A stretch of DNA of 64,000 nt from assembly GCA_012934845.2 (NCBI GenBank), contig WNNJ02000592.1, forward strand, positions 30,182 to 94,181, read 5' to 3'. Every line of letters begins with the position of its first letter. The stretch's first letter is position 1. This stretch comes from Pomphorhynchus laevis (taxonomy: Eukaryota > Acanthocephala > Palaeacanthocephala > Echinorhynchida > Pomphorhynchidae). A program made the position numbers and the translations under genes. Positions 45,201 to 57,324 of this stretch are shown one piece after another. The notes beneath the pieces are model-generated. The model did not search any database. It saw nothing but the letters and a program-made list of their open reading frames with translations, and was not told where the DNA came from.

Positions 45201-45851
45201 AAGAGCATTTAAATAATTAAATTGAAACATCTATTTAGCCAAGAAGTTTAATTGATGAAATTAAACAAAATATAATTAAAGATTCGACAATATATTATTA
45301 GTTCTCGATAATATTTACTAGCGATTTTTACCTAATATGAGTAGATTATCATATTTAAGTTTGCATAAACATTAACCACAATTACCTACTTATTTAAAAT
45401 CAAAAATGATTTCGATTAATTTGTCATTCAAATAATGCGATCATAACGTAAAATATTTACTGGTAGACTATAGACAAAATTGAACAGTTGAAATAGTAGT
45501 ACACATTTATTAGACAAATTTATTAATGCTATTAACGAAAATATGAGTTTATATGTTGTTTTGCAGTTACTATGTATGCCTAGCAGGTCCTAGCATTAAA
45601 AAATTTTATATTAATAATTTAATTAGTTTTAATTTTATTAGTTTCAACTAGTTTCTATAAGTTTTTCAATTTGTAATCCTATTAGTTTCAATTCTATTCA
45701 TGAGAAAATGCATTACATAACAAGAAGTTAAATAAATTGCCTTATATAAAAGTAAAACCCGAGAATAATGAAATTAAGAATCGTTTTAATGGAAAAACGT
45801 ATTCAAGATGATGCACAAGGTAATAAAAGCGAAACAAGCTGAATTACTCAG
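42293..45851. other. AT-rich intergenic DNA
   Basis: About 3.5 kb upstream of the LamG/EGF gene. No gene recognised. A perfect small hairpin gaccaccgtagtggtc lies near 43157. Confidence 0.4.
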
Positions 45852-46169
45852 GTGCTTACATTTCGCACACTGAATAAACCAGATTTGATTATCATTGACA
45901 CAAGAGCTAAATTACAGTTACTCTTAGATTTATCTAACAAGTTCTCTTTTTATTACAGGCTATCAGGCTATGAGCAATTAACAATTCCTGTACGCATGCA
46001 ATCCTATTTTGATTGTTACTATGAACTAATGAAATCTTATTTGTTTGACAGTTGTGCCGTTTTAAACAATTTTTATTTCGAGCAAACATTTGTTGTTTCA
46101 GATTCTACATATTTTGGCTTTAGTCTACCTTCATATATAGGGACTTCAAGTAACTCGCTAACTGCTTAG
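45852..46169 (+). CDS. Possible LamG-like exon, plus strand
   Basis: An open frame of 105 codons preceded by a good acceptor (ATTACTCAG ending 45851) and ending at a TAG. There is no ATG at its start, so it would be an internal or terminal exon. The peptide opens VLTFRTLNKPDLIIID, resembling the F-R-T first strand of a LamG domain, and contains LQLLLDLSNKFSFYY and YFGFSLPSYIGTS, which could be the later strands. A donor (GTAACT) occurs near the end. It lies about 4 kb beyond the start of the minus-strand LamG gene, so a divergent neighbour is possible. Family assignment is tentative and rests on pattern alone. Confidence 0.33.
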   Translation: MLTFRTLNKPDLIIIDTRAKLQLLLDLSNKFSFYYRLSGYEQLTIPVRMQSYFDCYYELMKSYLFDSCAVLNNFYFEQTFVVSDSTYFGFSLPSYIGTSSNSLTA

Positions 46170-47057
46170 ACATATTGTCAGGATATATGCTAATTAAAAA
46201 AATAAATGTTTTTAATACATATTTGATTTGCTTATACTTACATATATATGCAGTATATAAAATACGATCAAACTTACTATTTATGTTTATTTACGAAAAT
46301 GATAAGAAGCCGAGTTTTAAATGAAATTACAAAACGATTATGTAGAGCAATAACAAAAGATGCCTCCTATTATTTAAAATAGAGACAAAATAAATTGAAA
46401 AACAGTTAAAGATTTTATTTTAGTTTACAAATCTTATATGTGTGCATTATCGAAAATAATCGCACATTATCCTTAACTATTAAATTTATTATCTTTTGAA
46501 AACATTTACAATCAACTTGCATACTTGAAGCTCATACTAAACTTGAAACAAATATACTAATAAAATAAATACAAAAGGCTATATTTATAATAGAAATTAA
46601 ATATATTTAATAACATTGTATTGTTATGTAAAACTACATGTTTACCGCATTGAAATGAAATCCCAGCTAGTATGAAATAATTATATATCTCAATACAAGC
46701 ACACTATATAATTAAAGCCTATTTAAGCATACTGAAACATAGGTTATTTGAGATAGTATTCTTGATCGATGATGTTTAATCTTGTTCCATTGCTTTAAGT
46801 AGTTAATTTTGTTAAAAAACTACCAAGTAATAAAATTGACGATATATTTAGCTTCCTAGATTTTCAGATGATGTAACACTCCATTCTGATGTAAATAGAA
46901 CCAAAGTAATATGGATAAATGTGATTAGTTAGTTAACTTATTTAAAATAAATATAATTTTTTGCATGATTTTAAAAATATTAAATATTAATTTTTATCCG
47001 TCTACTACATTTGATTTTCTAACAAAATAATAAAACATCTTAGCATTTAGAAATACG
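46170..47057. other. AT-rich intergenic DNA
   Basis: Nothing recognised. Confidence 0.35.
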
Positions 47058-47411
47058 TTAATTGCAACTTCAAACACCATATGTGTTTATTTTAATTATT
47101 TAGATTTTTTGCTGATTTATGTTTTGATTCATATTTGTTCATAATTTAAGATAAATATTCAAATTGATTATGAAGAGATATATAAATAGCCCATTAAGAA
47201 AAATTATTGAATCTTTCCTGTTCGATAACAAGGTTTAATTGCAACTTCAAACATCATATTTGTTTATTTTAATTATTCATATTTTTGCTGATTTATGTTT
47301 TGATTCATATTTGTTCATAATTTAAGATAAATATTTAAATTGATTATGAAGAGATATATAAATAGCCCATTAAGAAAAATTATCGAATCATGTCCTGTTT
47401 GATAAAAAGGC
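47058..47411. repeat. Tandem duplication, period 177 bp
   Basis: Two adjacent copies starting taattgcaacttcaaaca at about 47059 and 47236, both ending in a cctgtt-cgata or cctgttt-gata run. They differ at a modest number of positions. No coding or element signature; a simple segmental duplication or the start of a satellite. Confidence 0.8.
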
Positions 47412-48295
47412 GTAATCACTTCAATGGTATGAAACAATTTTTAAAGCTCAAAGTCTGATTCGACTTTAAGTTTTTACTATTATTTTTAAATATTATTCTT
47501 TTAAGCATCAAGTCTTAACTATTTTAAAAAGTCAAGTTATGTCTATATTAACAAAATAAATTGTCTGTATAATTTTAGATACGAAAGAATATTTACATTC
47601 ACCCATCAATCGTACTGATATGCATAATACATTATTTGCATTAATTGTAAATAAATTTTTCGTGTGTGTTTTATATTATATTGTTTATATTGTTTTATAT
47701 TATATTTATATGTTTTATATTATATTGCTTCCAATTTTTGTAATATAGTTTTTTATTAATATTAATGTATAATTATTAATAACACAGTACAATGGTAACC
47801 GGTAAATCTATGCGATAGCATCGGTAATAGAATCTTCATAGTTTATGGACAAATTCATTTATTTGTTCATATTAGTATTTGCATTGCTCTAAAACCATTT
47901 ATGAAATCTTTCATGCAATATACATAATTGCAGCTTTAAATTAATAATTTGTGATTTATTGTGATCAACGGCATAACGCATAACTTTAAATTCATTCTAT
48001 GTAATGAATATAATTGTAATGTAATATATTAAGTTATATTTAAAACGCATACCGATAAAACATATATTGATGTATATGTTAAATATATTTTCTAGAGAAA
48101 TATATGTGCCCATAATAGAATATAAAGTAACAAAAGCGGGTTAAATTTATTTTGAGCACATAAACGTCAAGTTACAAATGAATCAAAATTAGTAATTCTT
48201 AATTCTAGATTTAAATAAATTATTAGTCAATGATCTTAATAATTGGATAAAGGTACTTGAAAACGAGTACCTTTATAGTATTTTACAAAGTCGAG
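47412..48295. other. AT-rich intergenic DNA
   Basis: Near 48252-48306 the 15-mer cgagtacctttatag occurs twice, the first within a hairpin with aaaggtact. Nothing else recognised. Confidence 0.4.
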
Positions 48296-48490
48296 TACCT
48301 TTATAGTCTGTTATTATTTAGTCAATTCATAAAAATTGAGTTTTATTTTAAATTTTAATAATTTTTATGGTTGTTTACATATTAATTGTATAACATCTTA
48401 TATAATTATTTATTATTTATAATTATTTATCTTTATTTTTAGTTATATAAAGTATAAAATATTCAGACTCAGTTATCAGATCTGAATGGT
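48296..48490 (+). mobile_element. Penelope-like element, 3' tail
   Basis: Plus-strand tail: ttatttagtcaattcataaa, the AT-rich stretch, and the terminal cagactcagttatcag motif near 48455. The structured segment is missing. Confidence 0.5.
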
Positions 48491-50584
48491 TAGAGAATAA
48501 AACATTATGGAGCTAACAAAAGCTAATATAGTATAAGCAAATTTAAAAGCATTAAGTTTCACCTAGCTTGATAGCTAGTTTCTAATAAAATCATGGTTCA
48601 TTGAAAATACCTTTGAGATAGCATATATGCTAAACTTGCAAATAGAAATTCCAAACCTTAATATTGACGGTTTTATGCGATAAACAGAATTATTCTACAC
48701 CAAATGTTGAGAGTATCGCAAATAAAATATTTATATAATAAGCAATAAAAATTTTTCTAATATTTACAAATGTCCATTTACAAAGCTTACAATAAACATC
48801 TTTAGGTGTCATAACATAAATCCGTTAAATTATAACATTGACGATTGTTATTTCTATCTCAAATATGTTCGCTGCATTAAAATCATAATTTAATACAAAG
48901 TTTTAAGCATTCAAGCAAATTTTGATGGACAGTAAAATGAACAAAACGCGAATGGGTATAGTCTTTATTTTCGATCCATTGTAGAAATAAAGGACTTAAA
49001 TGTCATATTGCTTACAAAACAAAAAGGCGTTATATATTGATGGATACTTACAAGGTAAATATGAATTTGACATTGATATATTTTGGTAGCTAAAGACCTC
49101 GTTTCTTTACAGTAATTTATTATACGCCTAGTTCAATGTGTTTGATAAATACCTAAATAGGAGACGATTGGTTTCAACATTTAATCGTTTATTGCGTGTT
49201 TGAAAATTTTACAAATAAATATGATCAGTTGATTTGATACCAATAACATAATCAACACTCTCAAAATGAAAACCCACTCAGTTGTGCGAAATCATAATCT
49301 AGCAAAAACATAATTATTGCAAAATCAATTATGCCCAACTTTAGAAAAAATAATAATAATATCCGTAGTGCTTACATTTTTTAAGCTTCCAGCGAAATTC
49401 TTACTTCATTATTGGCATTGCATCACACTGTATAAACTTTTAATTATTCCAGTTTTAGAAAAGATAAATGGAGAATTATTTTAATGCTTTCAAGGGAAAC
49501 GTTATTCTATGCATTTGACTATTTTAGATTTGTAATTAAGTGAAAAAGCAAATTGCTGTTGAATCTCTAAAATATGGACAGCAAAACAAAATATAATTTA
49601 AACGGATGTAGTCAGCTTAAATTAGTTTATATATTATATCTTGCATTTACAATTAGCAAATTGTATTGACCACAATGAAAACACAAAATTTGAAAAATCA
49701 TACGATGATTTCCACACTACTGATAAATAAATGGTTATTGAAAGATGATCGAGCAAAGCTAGACTATTGAAGAGTTTTGAAGAAAACAATCTAGCGTGAA
49801 TTCCTTGTTCACTGGTACGACAAAAATGTAACATATTAGTTCACTATAAAACTTTGCATTGAGAGAAAATCAATAAGTCTACAGCTCTTCAAATATTAAT
49901 TTAAATCAAATATTTAGCCATTTTTCAATTTTATATTGTAAAATGTATGCAAACTACCAATATTCAATTTTGTTTTGTTATTGTGATCACTAGCTCATCA
50001 TCAGTAGTAAAATCAAAGGTGTACGACATGCGAATCAGAAATACACTCAACTATTCTTCATAATAATTAATTATATCGTAATTTGCTTATGATCATTATC
50101 TATTTCTTAAATTACCAAAAAATAAAATATGACACAATAGATAAACCTAAATTAAATTTAATAAATTAAAGTATTTATTTAAGTATTTATATAATTTAAA
50201 TACGTGAAATTAAACAGAAATTAAATTTTGATGTTATAATGACATCATTAAAGATAATTCGATTCAAATTAAGTTTATTAACTTGTGATAAAAGTTTACA
50301 GATTACTAGTAAAATGATCTTAGTGAAGAATAAATATAAATAAATTACCAAAATGAAAGTTAAATTTCCACTACACCTTCAAAATTAGCAGTTTTGTAAA
50401 CTGCTAAAAAATAGAATTTAATTAGATAACAAGTTAAACAAAACATACAATTTGAATGATCGTTAGTTGATATATTTTATATATTAAATTGTTATATATC
50501 GCGAATTATTTGTATAATATAATTTAATATATTATAATTTAATTATATCAATTTAAATTCGATATATTAATTAGAAATAATTAA
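48491..50584. other. AT-rich intergenic DNA
   Basis: No gene recognised. At 49990-50010 (minus strand) CTACTGATGATGAGC resembles a hammerhead core start but no GAAA follows at a sensible distance. Confidence 0.35.
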
Positions 50585-50965
50585 AAAACGAATTAAGAAA
50601 AATGCTATCGAAAGGATATGAGGATATTTTGAATAACAATACTAACGATAAAAATAAAATTTACCATTCGTCAAATAATTGCTTAAATTTTCACTTTGGT
50701 TAACTGATTATTAGCGAAAGCTTAAATAACTATTATAAAATTAATATAATCAAATATAATCAAAAAAACTATTATAAAATTACCTGAATTTTAAAAGTTA
50801 TTAGATTTATTAACTTACTTAATTAAAAAGTAACTATATAATAACAACTATTGATAAAGCTAGTAATAACTTTGTCTTCATATGCAAAAAGCTTTATTAT
50901 GATATACTAATGAAATAAGTTAATTATAATGATTAAAATGTCAACGTAGTGCATGAACATAGAGT
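50585..50965 (+). mobile_element. Penelope-like element, 5' part, split by a LINE
   Basis: Plus-strand leader (aattaagaaaaatgctatcg matching 5937) and the start of the RT frame with YIITTIDKASNNFVFICKK (about 50838-50895). The element resumes at about 53700 on the other side of the LINE, though the central RT region is absent from both pieces. Confidence 0.65.
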
Positions 50966-53690
50966 TCTGGTGTCACAAAAACAATTTATTGACAAAAAAA
51001 AACAATTAATTTTACTCAAGATTTTTCCTGTTAACCACTGGTCCGGGTGTTTGATTGTAGGGCAGTGCACGAACCAAACTACTCCATACATCGCGATCCT
51101 GAAAGGCAGACAAAAATTATCTTTCAAATAGCCCAAGGCGGTCTTCGGACAGTTTCAAGGTCTCTATCGAGGTCTTTATCCATAGAGTCCGGACTGAAAA
51201 ACCCTCCGAAGAAGGCGATCCCTAGACTTCCTCAGAACATGTCGTAGACACCTCAACTGACTTTCTTCGATGTGGAGATGCAGCGGTTTTACTCCGAGTC
51301 TAACCCGGATGACCAAATTTCTAACTTATCTCTAAGGCTAAGACCGGCCACAACGTGAAAAGACCTCATTTCGTTCGCCTGTATCCGATATCTTATTATT
51401 TCGGTCACAACCCAAAGCTCATGACTATAGGTTAAGATAGAAGGAAGATTGCGTGGTAAACCAAAAGCTTCACCCGAAGACTCAACTATTGCTTCACCAC
51501 GACATACCTGTACAAAGAACGCATTGTTGCGTTAGCTGCACAAATCCGCTTCTCAATCTCCCTGATGTTTATGCTGTCCATTGAGAGCAATGCCCCCCAG
51601 GATACCTGAAATCATAAAAATCTGGAAGAACCTTTACCCAACCAGGATTGACATTGTAACCTGAATCCGAGACGAGCACAAAAATACAGTCTTGGAGGTA
51701 CAAACAAACATCCCCGCCCCTTGGCATTCTATCGTAAATCGATCTAGCATGCATTGTAAATCCTAAGGACCAGAAGCTAACGAGACAGCATAATCTGCAA
51801 ACCAAGAGATTGTATCTTGATGGAACCGAACTGAAGACCGACATCCGTCAGAGCAGCCCGTATCGGAATTTTGTCCGTGTAAATAAGGAACAAGCAGAGA
51901 ATCCGCAGTTACCCGGAAGATAGTGTGGTACTCCATAGTCCCCTAGTACCCCCCCACAACGTCTCTCTCGGAACTCGGTCAAGCACCTTCTCCAAATCTA
52001 CAAAACACATGTAGACCGGTTGAGCGAACTCCCAAGACCGTTCAAGGATAGTTAAGAGAGTAAAGAGCTGATCTGTAGTTTCACGACCTGGACGAAAGCC
52101 GCATTGTTCATCGTGCAACTGTCCCTCAACTATAGGCCGTATCCTTAACTCAAAAATCCTAGCAAATAGCTTAACAGTTTGGCTAAAAAGAGTGATGCCA
52201 TGATAATTGGAACATACTCTTCTATCAACTTTCTTAAAAATCAATATCACCAACCCAGTTCGTCACTCACTTGAAACTTTGCCCGACTTCAATGCAACGT
52301 TGAAGATCCGTGTTAACTCCTACATGTCAGCAACGTCCAGAGCCTTTAACGCTTCAGGTAGAATCTCGTCTACTCCAAAATACTTGCCATTACCAAGTTT
52401 TTTAACAACAGCAATGACCTCTTCCAAAGAGATGAGCTCTTCCGTTTGTTCTAAAGGCTCTACTTCTACAAGAGAACTCATATCCATCGGATTAAGGAGA
52501 CTCCAAAAATTCTCTTTCCAACAACCGAGAATTTCTTCAATGTCAGTCAGCATAGATCCTCTCTTGACATAGACAGTTTGAGAAGTTTTATACTTTCCAA
52601 CACGAAGGTTTATGATCATCCTCCATAAAATCTTCAAAGCTGATCTATAATCAAGTTCTAAGTGCTCTCCAAACTTCTCCTAAGCCGCCGTCATAGCTTC
52701 GGTAACTGCTCGAGCTGAAGCTCTCTGTGCCCTTCGGTACTTTTCTACAGATTCCACTGATTTATCTGACAAAGTTGACTTATAAGCGAGCTTTTCTGTT
52801 GGAAAAATCTCTAACTGTTGGTGTCCACAGACTTGCTTTGGCAAGCGAGGATCTGAACAACTCCCATTCCTTATCAATGTTCTTCACCTCTTCTGGCAAC
52901 TGAGAGAAGTCCTTCCGGATGTAGCCAGAAAAACGTTTTTTTGATAGAAACATCTGCTAGATGCTCCCAGCGCGCCCTCACACAACGTTTGGGTTTACCA
53001 GGCTTGTCTAGCATCCGATCCGCCATCGAAGTTTAACTACAAGGTAGTGATCAATAAACAGCTCAGCCCCTTTCTTCACACGAGTGTCTAGAACATAACG
53101 TCGCAGATCAGTTGAAACGATTACAAAATCGATCATTGATCTTTGACTGAGAGAATCCTGATGCCATGTAAATCTGTAGATCTCCCTATGTTCAAACATG
53201 GTGTTGGTTACGCACAAATTGTAACGAGAACAAAATTGCAATAATACAACATCACTCGCATTCAGATCGGAGAGTACGTTCCTCTCCAACGCTTTCTTCC
53301 AAGTACTACTGTCGCTAGCATCATGAGCATTGAAGTCACTCAATAGAACGAGGAAATATCCCACAGGAATATTATCAAGCAGAGCCTGAAGATCTTCTGC
53401 AAAGGCTGCGTATTCCGAGATAATGTTGGGAGTATCCGCACACACAACAGTTATCCCCTTTCTCATTTAACGAAGAGTATCATCGACACCAACCTTTCGT
53501 TCAGTTGGTTAAACCTCTCTACCATGAACGACAAACGATGACTTGTATGTCATCGGTTAAAATGACAAAAATATATTTTTTTTATTTCCGCATCCCACGT
53601 TCCTACATAAAGGCAAATCCGCTTCGGATGTTGATGTCCCTTTTACTGTCTCCGTACAACTGCCTAGTCACACGGCAGTTGTACGGCAGT
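50966..53690 (-). mobile_element. RTE-like LINE, copy 2, inserted in a PLE
   Basis: Minus-strand copy of the family at 24.8-28.3 kb. The EN C-terminal part (53466-53008) reads LLSDFNAHDASDSSTWKK and RSMIDFVIVSTDLRRYVL. The RT (52637-51909) has CSNYHGITLFSQTVKLFA and EQCGFRPGRETTDQLF. The C-terminal region is decayed and the 3' end (attgacaaaaaaaaac) is at about 50985. The 5' end is truncated inside the endonuclease near 53680. Several frame breaks. Flanked by the two halves of one PLE, so it is younger than that PLE copy. Confidence 0.75.
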
Positions 53691-53694
53691 TTGC

Positions 53695-54480
53695 CTGGAG
53701 CAGGGGTCAACATATCGAAATATATATTTTAGTATATTAATGATATATAAGTATTTAACTCTAGTAATTTTTATTCAATAAGTGAACAAATTTATCCAGG
53801 TAGCCTTTTTCATGCATACCATATAATATAAAATATAATACATTAAATAATGAAATTTTAAGAATTGGTATAATATTGTACAGGGCATTTAATCATCGAG
53901 AAAAAAATAAAATAAGAAATTATTGTTCACAAATTTTCAATTATTGCAATAGTCCTTTCCAAGTGTTATGTTTTGGACTATTGCCATAGTAGAAAAATTG
54001 TGAACAATTATTTCTTATTTTATTATTCCCTTCGATGCTTAAAGCCCTATATAATATAAGAGCACATAGAACGTATCATTAGACAATTGCCATAATATGT
54101 AAACTAGGTTACTATAAACATAATATGTAAACTAGGTTACTATAAAAATAACATCAAGCAGAACATAGTAAAATATATAAATCAACAATTTTAACTTTTA
54201 AGTTCAAAATATTTATGGATGGCAAATAATGTACTATTTATTTAAATAAGATATTACAATAGATAATCAAATTTTATCATGGAATATACGTCATCAGCAT
54301 GTATTTGGCCCCGCTACTATTTTGATCTTTAATCACTATACTGATACATCGTATATAAATTATATAAAATCTTATATCATAATTTCCTATTGATAATTAT
54401 TTATCTTTATTCTTAATTTATATATAGTATAAAATACGTAGACTCAGTTAGCTGATGAGATTAATAATCTACAAATTGTT
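53695..54480 (+). mobile_element. Penelope-like element, 3' part, split by LINE and MITE
   Basis: Continues the element begun at 50585. The Y-x-DD region is decayed (atattaatgatatataagta near 53740), the NIKYNTLNNEILRI codons are near 53830, then a MITE interrupts at 53881-54049. The thumb resumes near 54110 with a 28-base tandem duplication (cataatatgtaaactagg twice), part of the structured 3' segment is at 54300, and the terminal actcagttagctgatg motif is near 54440. Confidence 0.6.
53881..54049. mobile_element. MITE with long terminal inverted repeats
   Basis: A 169-bp non-coding element whose two halves are imperfect complements over about 70 bases each: cagggcatttaatcatcgag at the left, ...cgatgcttaaagccct at the right, with aagaaattattgttcacaa facing ttgtgaacaattatttctt inside. 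It interrupts a PLE. Flanking TA on both sides suggests a TA target duplication, as in Tc1/mariner-type MITEs. Superfamily not proven. Confidence 0.7.
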
Positions 54481-55139
54481 CAAAGCAAATTTAAACTCTC
54501 GAATGATACATGATTATGCACGTAACTAATATATGTTATGCAAGATTAATATATATTGCTTTAGATATCAATACATATTCATATAAAATACATTATTGGT
54601 ATACTGACACCAAAATTATTGTAAATTTATTTATATTCATAAAAGCAAAATTATCACAAATACTTTTGTGATAAAATTATCTAAATAAATTATATTACAT
54701 AAATTATCAGTTTATTTATATAATTTATTTAAATTATCTAAATAAATTAAATAAACTATATACTTTCACCTAACTGTTTTAATTTTTTGACTTATGGCAT
54801 TCAAAAACAAAAACACGTTGAAATAAAAATTGCATTAAGACTAGTTTCTAGTATTTTGCTGTCTTTGTTGTCTGATGTGACATGAAATATTGTAATTAAA
54901 TCCCTTTTAAAAGGTAAATTAATTTGTTTATTTTTAAACAAACGAGTTTAACAATTAGAACAATTATTATACCGGCTTTTAGCTCGTTTCTCACAAGCAA
55001 ATACAATGATAACTATTATCTTACACTTAGATGCATCGTACTCCGGCATATATTTTTATTTATTTTCGTTTGTAGTTAGTAATTATTATTCGTACGCTTA
55101 GCAGTTTCCATTATATGGCACCCACTATCGTGATGAGTT
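54481..55139. other. AT-rich intergenic DNA
   Basis: Nothing recognised. Confidence 0.35.
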
Positions 55140-55645
55140 GAATAAAATATATGTGGTTCACCGTTACGGTGAGCTGGTCAACGAAAGCTGACCTGGATAT
55201 ACTGAAACGTATCCTGAAGAGCGCTAGGTGGGCTCTAAAAGGGGTCTAGCATATGTTATTGAATGAGAAAACCCAAGTACGTCTTTGGGGTACTTGGGCT
55301 ATCTCGGGATTAGTCTTCTTCTATAGATGACGTCAACCAGAGCGAAGACTAAGGTTTCTCAAGCTCTTCATCTCGAGATTATACACTACAGACCATCTCG
55401 TCTGGTTTCTAAGGGGGTGAGAGACCCCGAATGGTTCAGTCAGAAGGCTGCGCGCTGATGCGGCCGGAAGCTTAGATCCCTATGAACCTGAGACCATAAG
55501 GCTTAATAAAGGAGCATAAGACTGAAGATGAACTCGAATGTAAACAAGGAAGGAAGTTATATGTTGTTGTACTCTGTCTTTTCTATGTTATGCTTTTAGT
55601 TAGTTATCAGTTGTTTTTGGTTAAGAAAATCTTTATTTATTTAGT
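55140..55645 (+). mobile_element. Jockey-like LINE, copy 5, 3' end only
   Basis: Plus-strand terminal piece (gaataaaatatatgtggttcaccgt-type start) matching 22130-22610 and 33415-33900, ending in ttaagaaaatctttatttat. Confidence 0.62.
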
Positions 55646-56220
55646 TTTCATTATATCAGAAATAAATGTGTTCAGTTTAATAACACAGTGAAAGTAAAGC
55701 AAATTTACAATGACGATAATTTATTAATTAATAAATTTATTTAATTTTGATTTAACTTAAATGAATAAAATGGGTAAATTATTTATTGATTATTTATTTA
55801 TAAGTAATTTATTTATAAATATTTATATAGTATTTATTTATTATTTATTAATTATTTATTGGGTAAAATGTATCCCAATATTATAAGAATGTGTCATCTT
55901 TTACACCCGCATCATAATTTAAATTAAGTTTTGCTTCAAATAAAATTATTCATTGTTCAATTAAAATCATACCACGTGTTTGTTTTAATTATCTCAGAGT
56001 ATGATACGAAATTGATTGTAATGCTAATCTGTTTTGTCTTTATTTAGTACCTGAATCAGTTAAATTAAAAAACATCCCTTTAATTGATTCAACTATTAAT
56101 TATAGATCACATATCTAATGATATCATTTATTTAATATAACGCATATTTGAAGGAAACTGTTAACGAAATTCAAAACAGATTTCAACAGTTTGTCCAAAT
56201 ATTTTTTAATTTAATGTAAT
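55646..56220. other. AT-rich intergenic DNA
   Basis: Simple-sequence stretch ttatttattatttattaatt at about 55780-55860. No gene. Confidence 0.35.
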
Positions 56221-56225
56221 TATTC

Positions 56226-56274
56226 ATAGTAGCTGATGAGGTCCCACTAATACTGAAATGTAGCGTACTGCTGT
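56226..56274 (+). ncRNA. Hammerhead ribozyme, family 2, copy A
   Basis: Helix I ATAGTAG (56226-56232) pairs with CTGCTGT (56268-56274) over 7 bp including two G-U pairs. Core CTGATGA at 56233-56239, helix II GGT...ACT with a 9-base loop, GAAA at 56255-56258, helix III ATG-TAG-CGT, cleavage after GTA (A56267). All core bases present. Helix III capped, helix I open: the usual animal type I. Confidence 0.78.
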
Positions 56275-56489
56275 TTGCATAACGATAGAATTAAAGTAGC
56301 GTGCAGTGTTATCAAAAATTTCAATTGTCCAAGTATTTTGATTTTCAGTAATTGTTGATATATTCTACACAATCAGTATCCATTACAAGGATATTATTAC
56401 TTGTGGATTTTACGGCAATATATATAATGTATTGAAATTTTGATGACTATTTTTATTCTGAACGCTACTTTAATCATATCTATAAGCCA

Positions 56490-56538
56490 ATAGCAGTACG
56501 ATGCAATTCATTATTGGTGAACCTCATCAGCTACTGAT
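56490..56538 (-). ncRNA. Hammerhead ribozyme, family 2, copy B (decayed)
   Basis: Minus strand: CTGATGA at 56530-56524, GAAT in place of GAAA (56509-56506), and helix I ATCAGTAG with CTGCTAT partly paired. The loss of the last GAAA adenine suggests it is inactive. Confidence 0.55.
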
Positions 56539-57057
56539 ACAATACCTACGTTTCGGTCTTTATAATGCTGGCTAACGATCATAATACTCGTCTGCTTTTA
56601 TTGTCAATTAGATTTGATGAAAGACTTTCGTCTTACATTTTGCAAATTTAATTGAAATCATTTCTGATTTAAAATTAAATCATCGTTGATGGAGGAAGGT
56701 ACTACCTTCAATTTGAAAACATACCTATTTCTCCTAAAGTAGCGTGCAGAATAAAAATAGTCATCAAAATTTCAATGGTAATAATGACTGCACAGATATA
56801 TCAACTTAAAATTAGGAAACAAACTATAGATGACTAGTTTGAAAATTGCAATTAATTGCAAAAAGGTAGATTTTCAAACTGTAGATAGTATCTCCCATAC
56901 CAACCCTGATTTAATTTGAAATAAGAAAGGATTTAAATTAAATTTTCAAAATGTTAGACGAAAATCTTTCATTAAATCTAACTGCGAATAAAAGCAGACG
57001 AGTCGAGTGGTCGTCAGCCAACATTAAAGATATCGAAACGTGAAATGTAGGTATTAG

Positions 57058-57106
57058 TTCAGTAGCTGATGAAGTTCATTAATACTGAAATGTAGAGTAC
57101 TGATGT
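57058..57106 (+). ncRNA. Hammerhead ribozyme, family 2, copy C
   Basis: CTGATGA at 57066-57072, helix II AGT-TCATTAAT-ACT, GAAA at 57087-57090, cleavage triplet GTA ending at 57099. Helix II differs from copy A at a paired position (G-U to A-U), keeping pairing. Helix III has one mismatch. Confidence 0.68.
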
Positions 57107-57324
57107 TAGCTTATAGATCGGATTAAAATAGGGTGAAGAATTAGAATAGTCATCGAAATTTCAATAGTAACAGTGACTGAAGTATATAAACTTAAAATAT
57201 AGAATTACCAGATTTATCGTGCAAATTCATTCTAACCTTAGCGAACAAAATCACTGTAAATGATCCCGATAGATGCATATTACAATATAAATAAATCTAT
57301 GAAAAGCAGCTGGACAATTAAAAT

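Larger units (their letters stand above)
56226..57180. mobile_element. Retrozyme-like cluster 3 (hammerhead family 2)
   Basis: A second, unrelated hammerhead repeat family. Units at 56226 (+), 56490-56720 (-) and 56890-57180 (+) share the hammerhead, the run taaagtagcgtgcagaataa, and caaaatttcaatggtaa, plus an upstream block with gaataaaagcagacgag. The minus and plus units form an inverted repeat between about 56500 and 57130. No protein coding. A further degenerate copy lies at 59.2 kb. Confidence 0.65.

Noticed and set aside
49985-50015. CTGATGATGAGC on the minus strand as a hammerhead
   Set aside because: No GAAA at a usable distance and no helix I or III pairing found.
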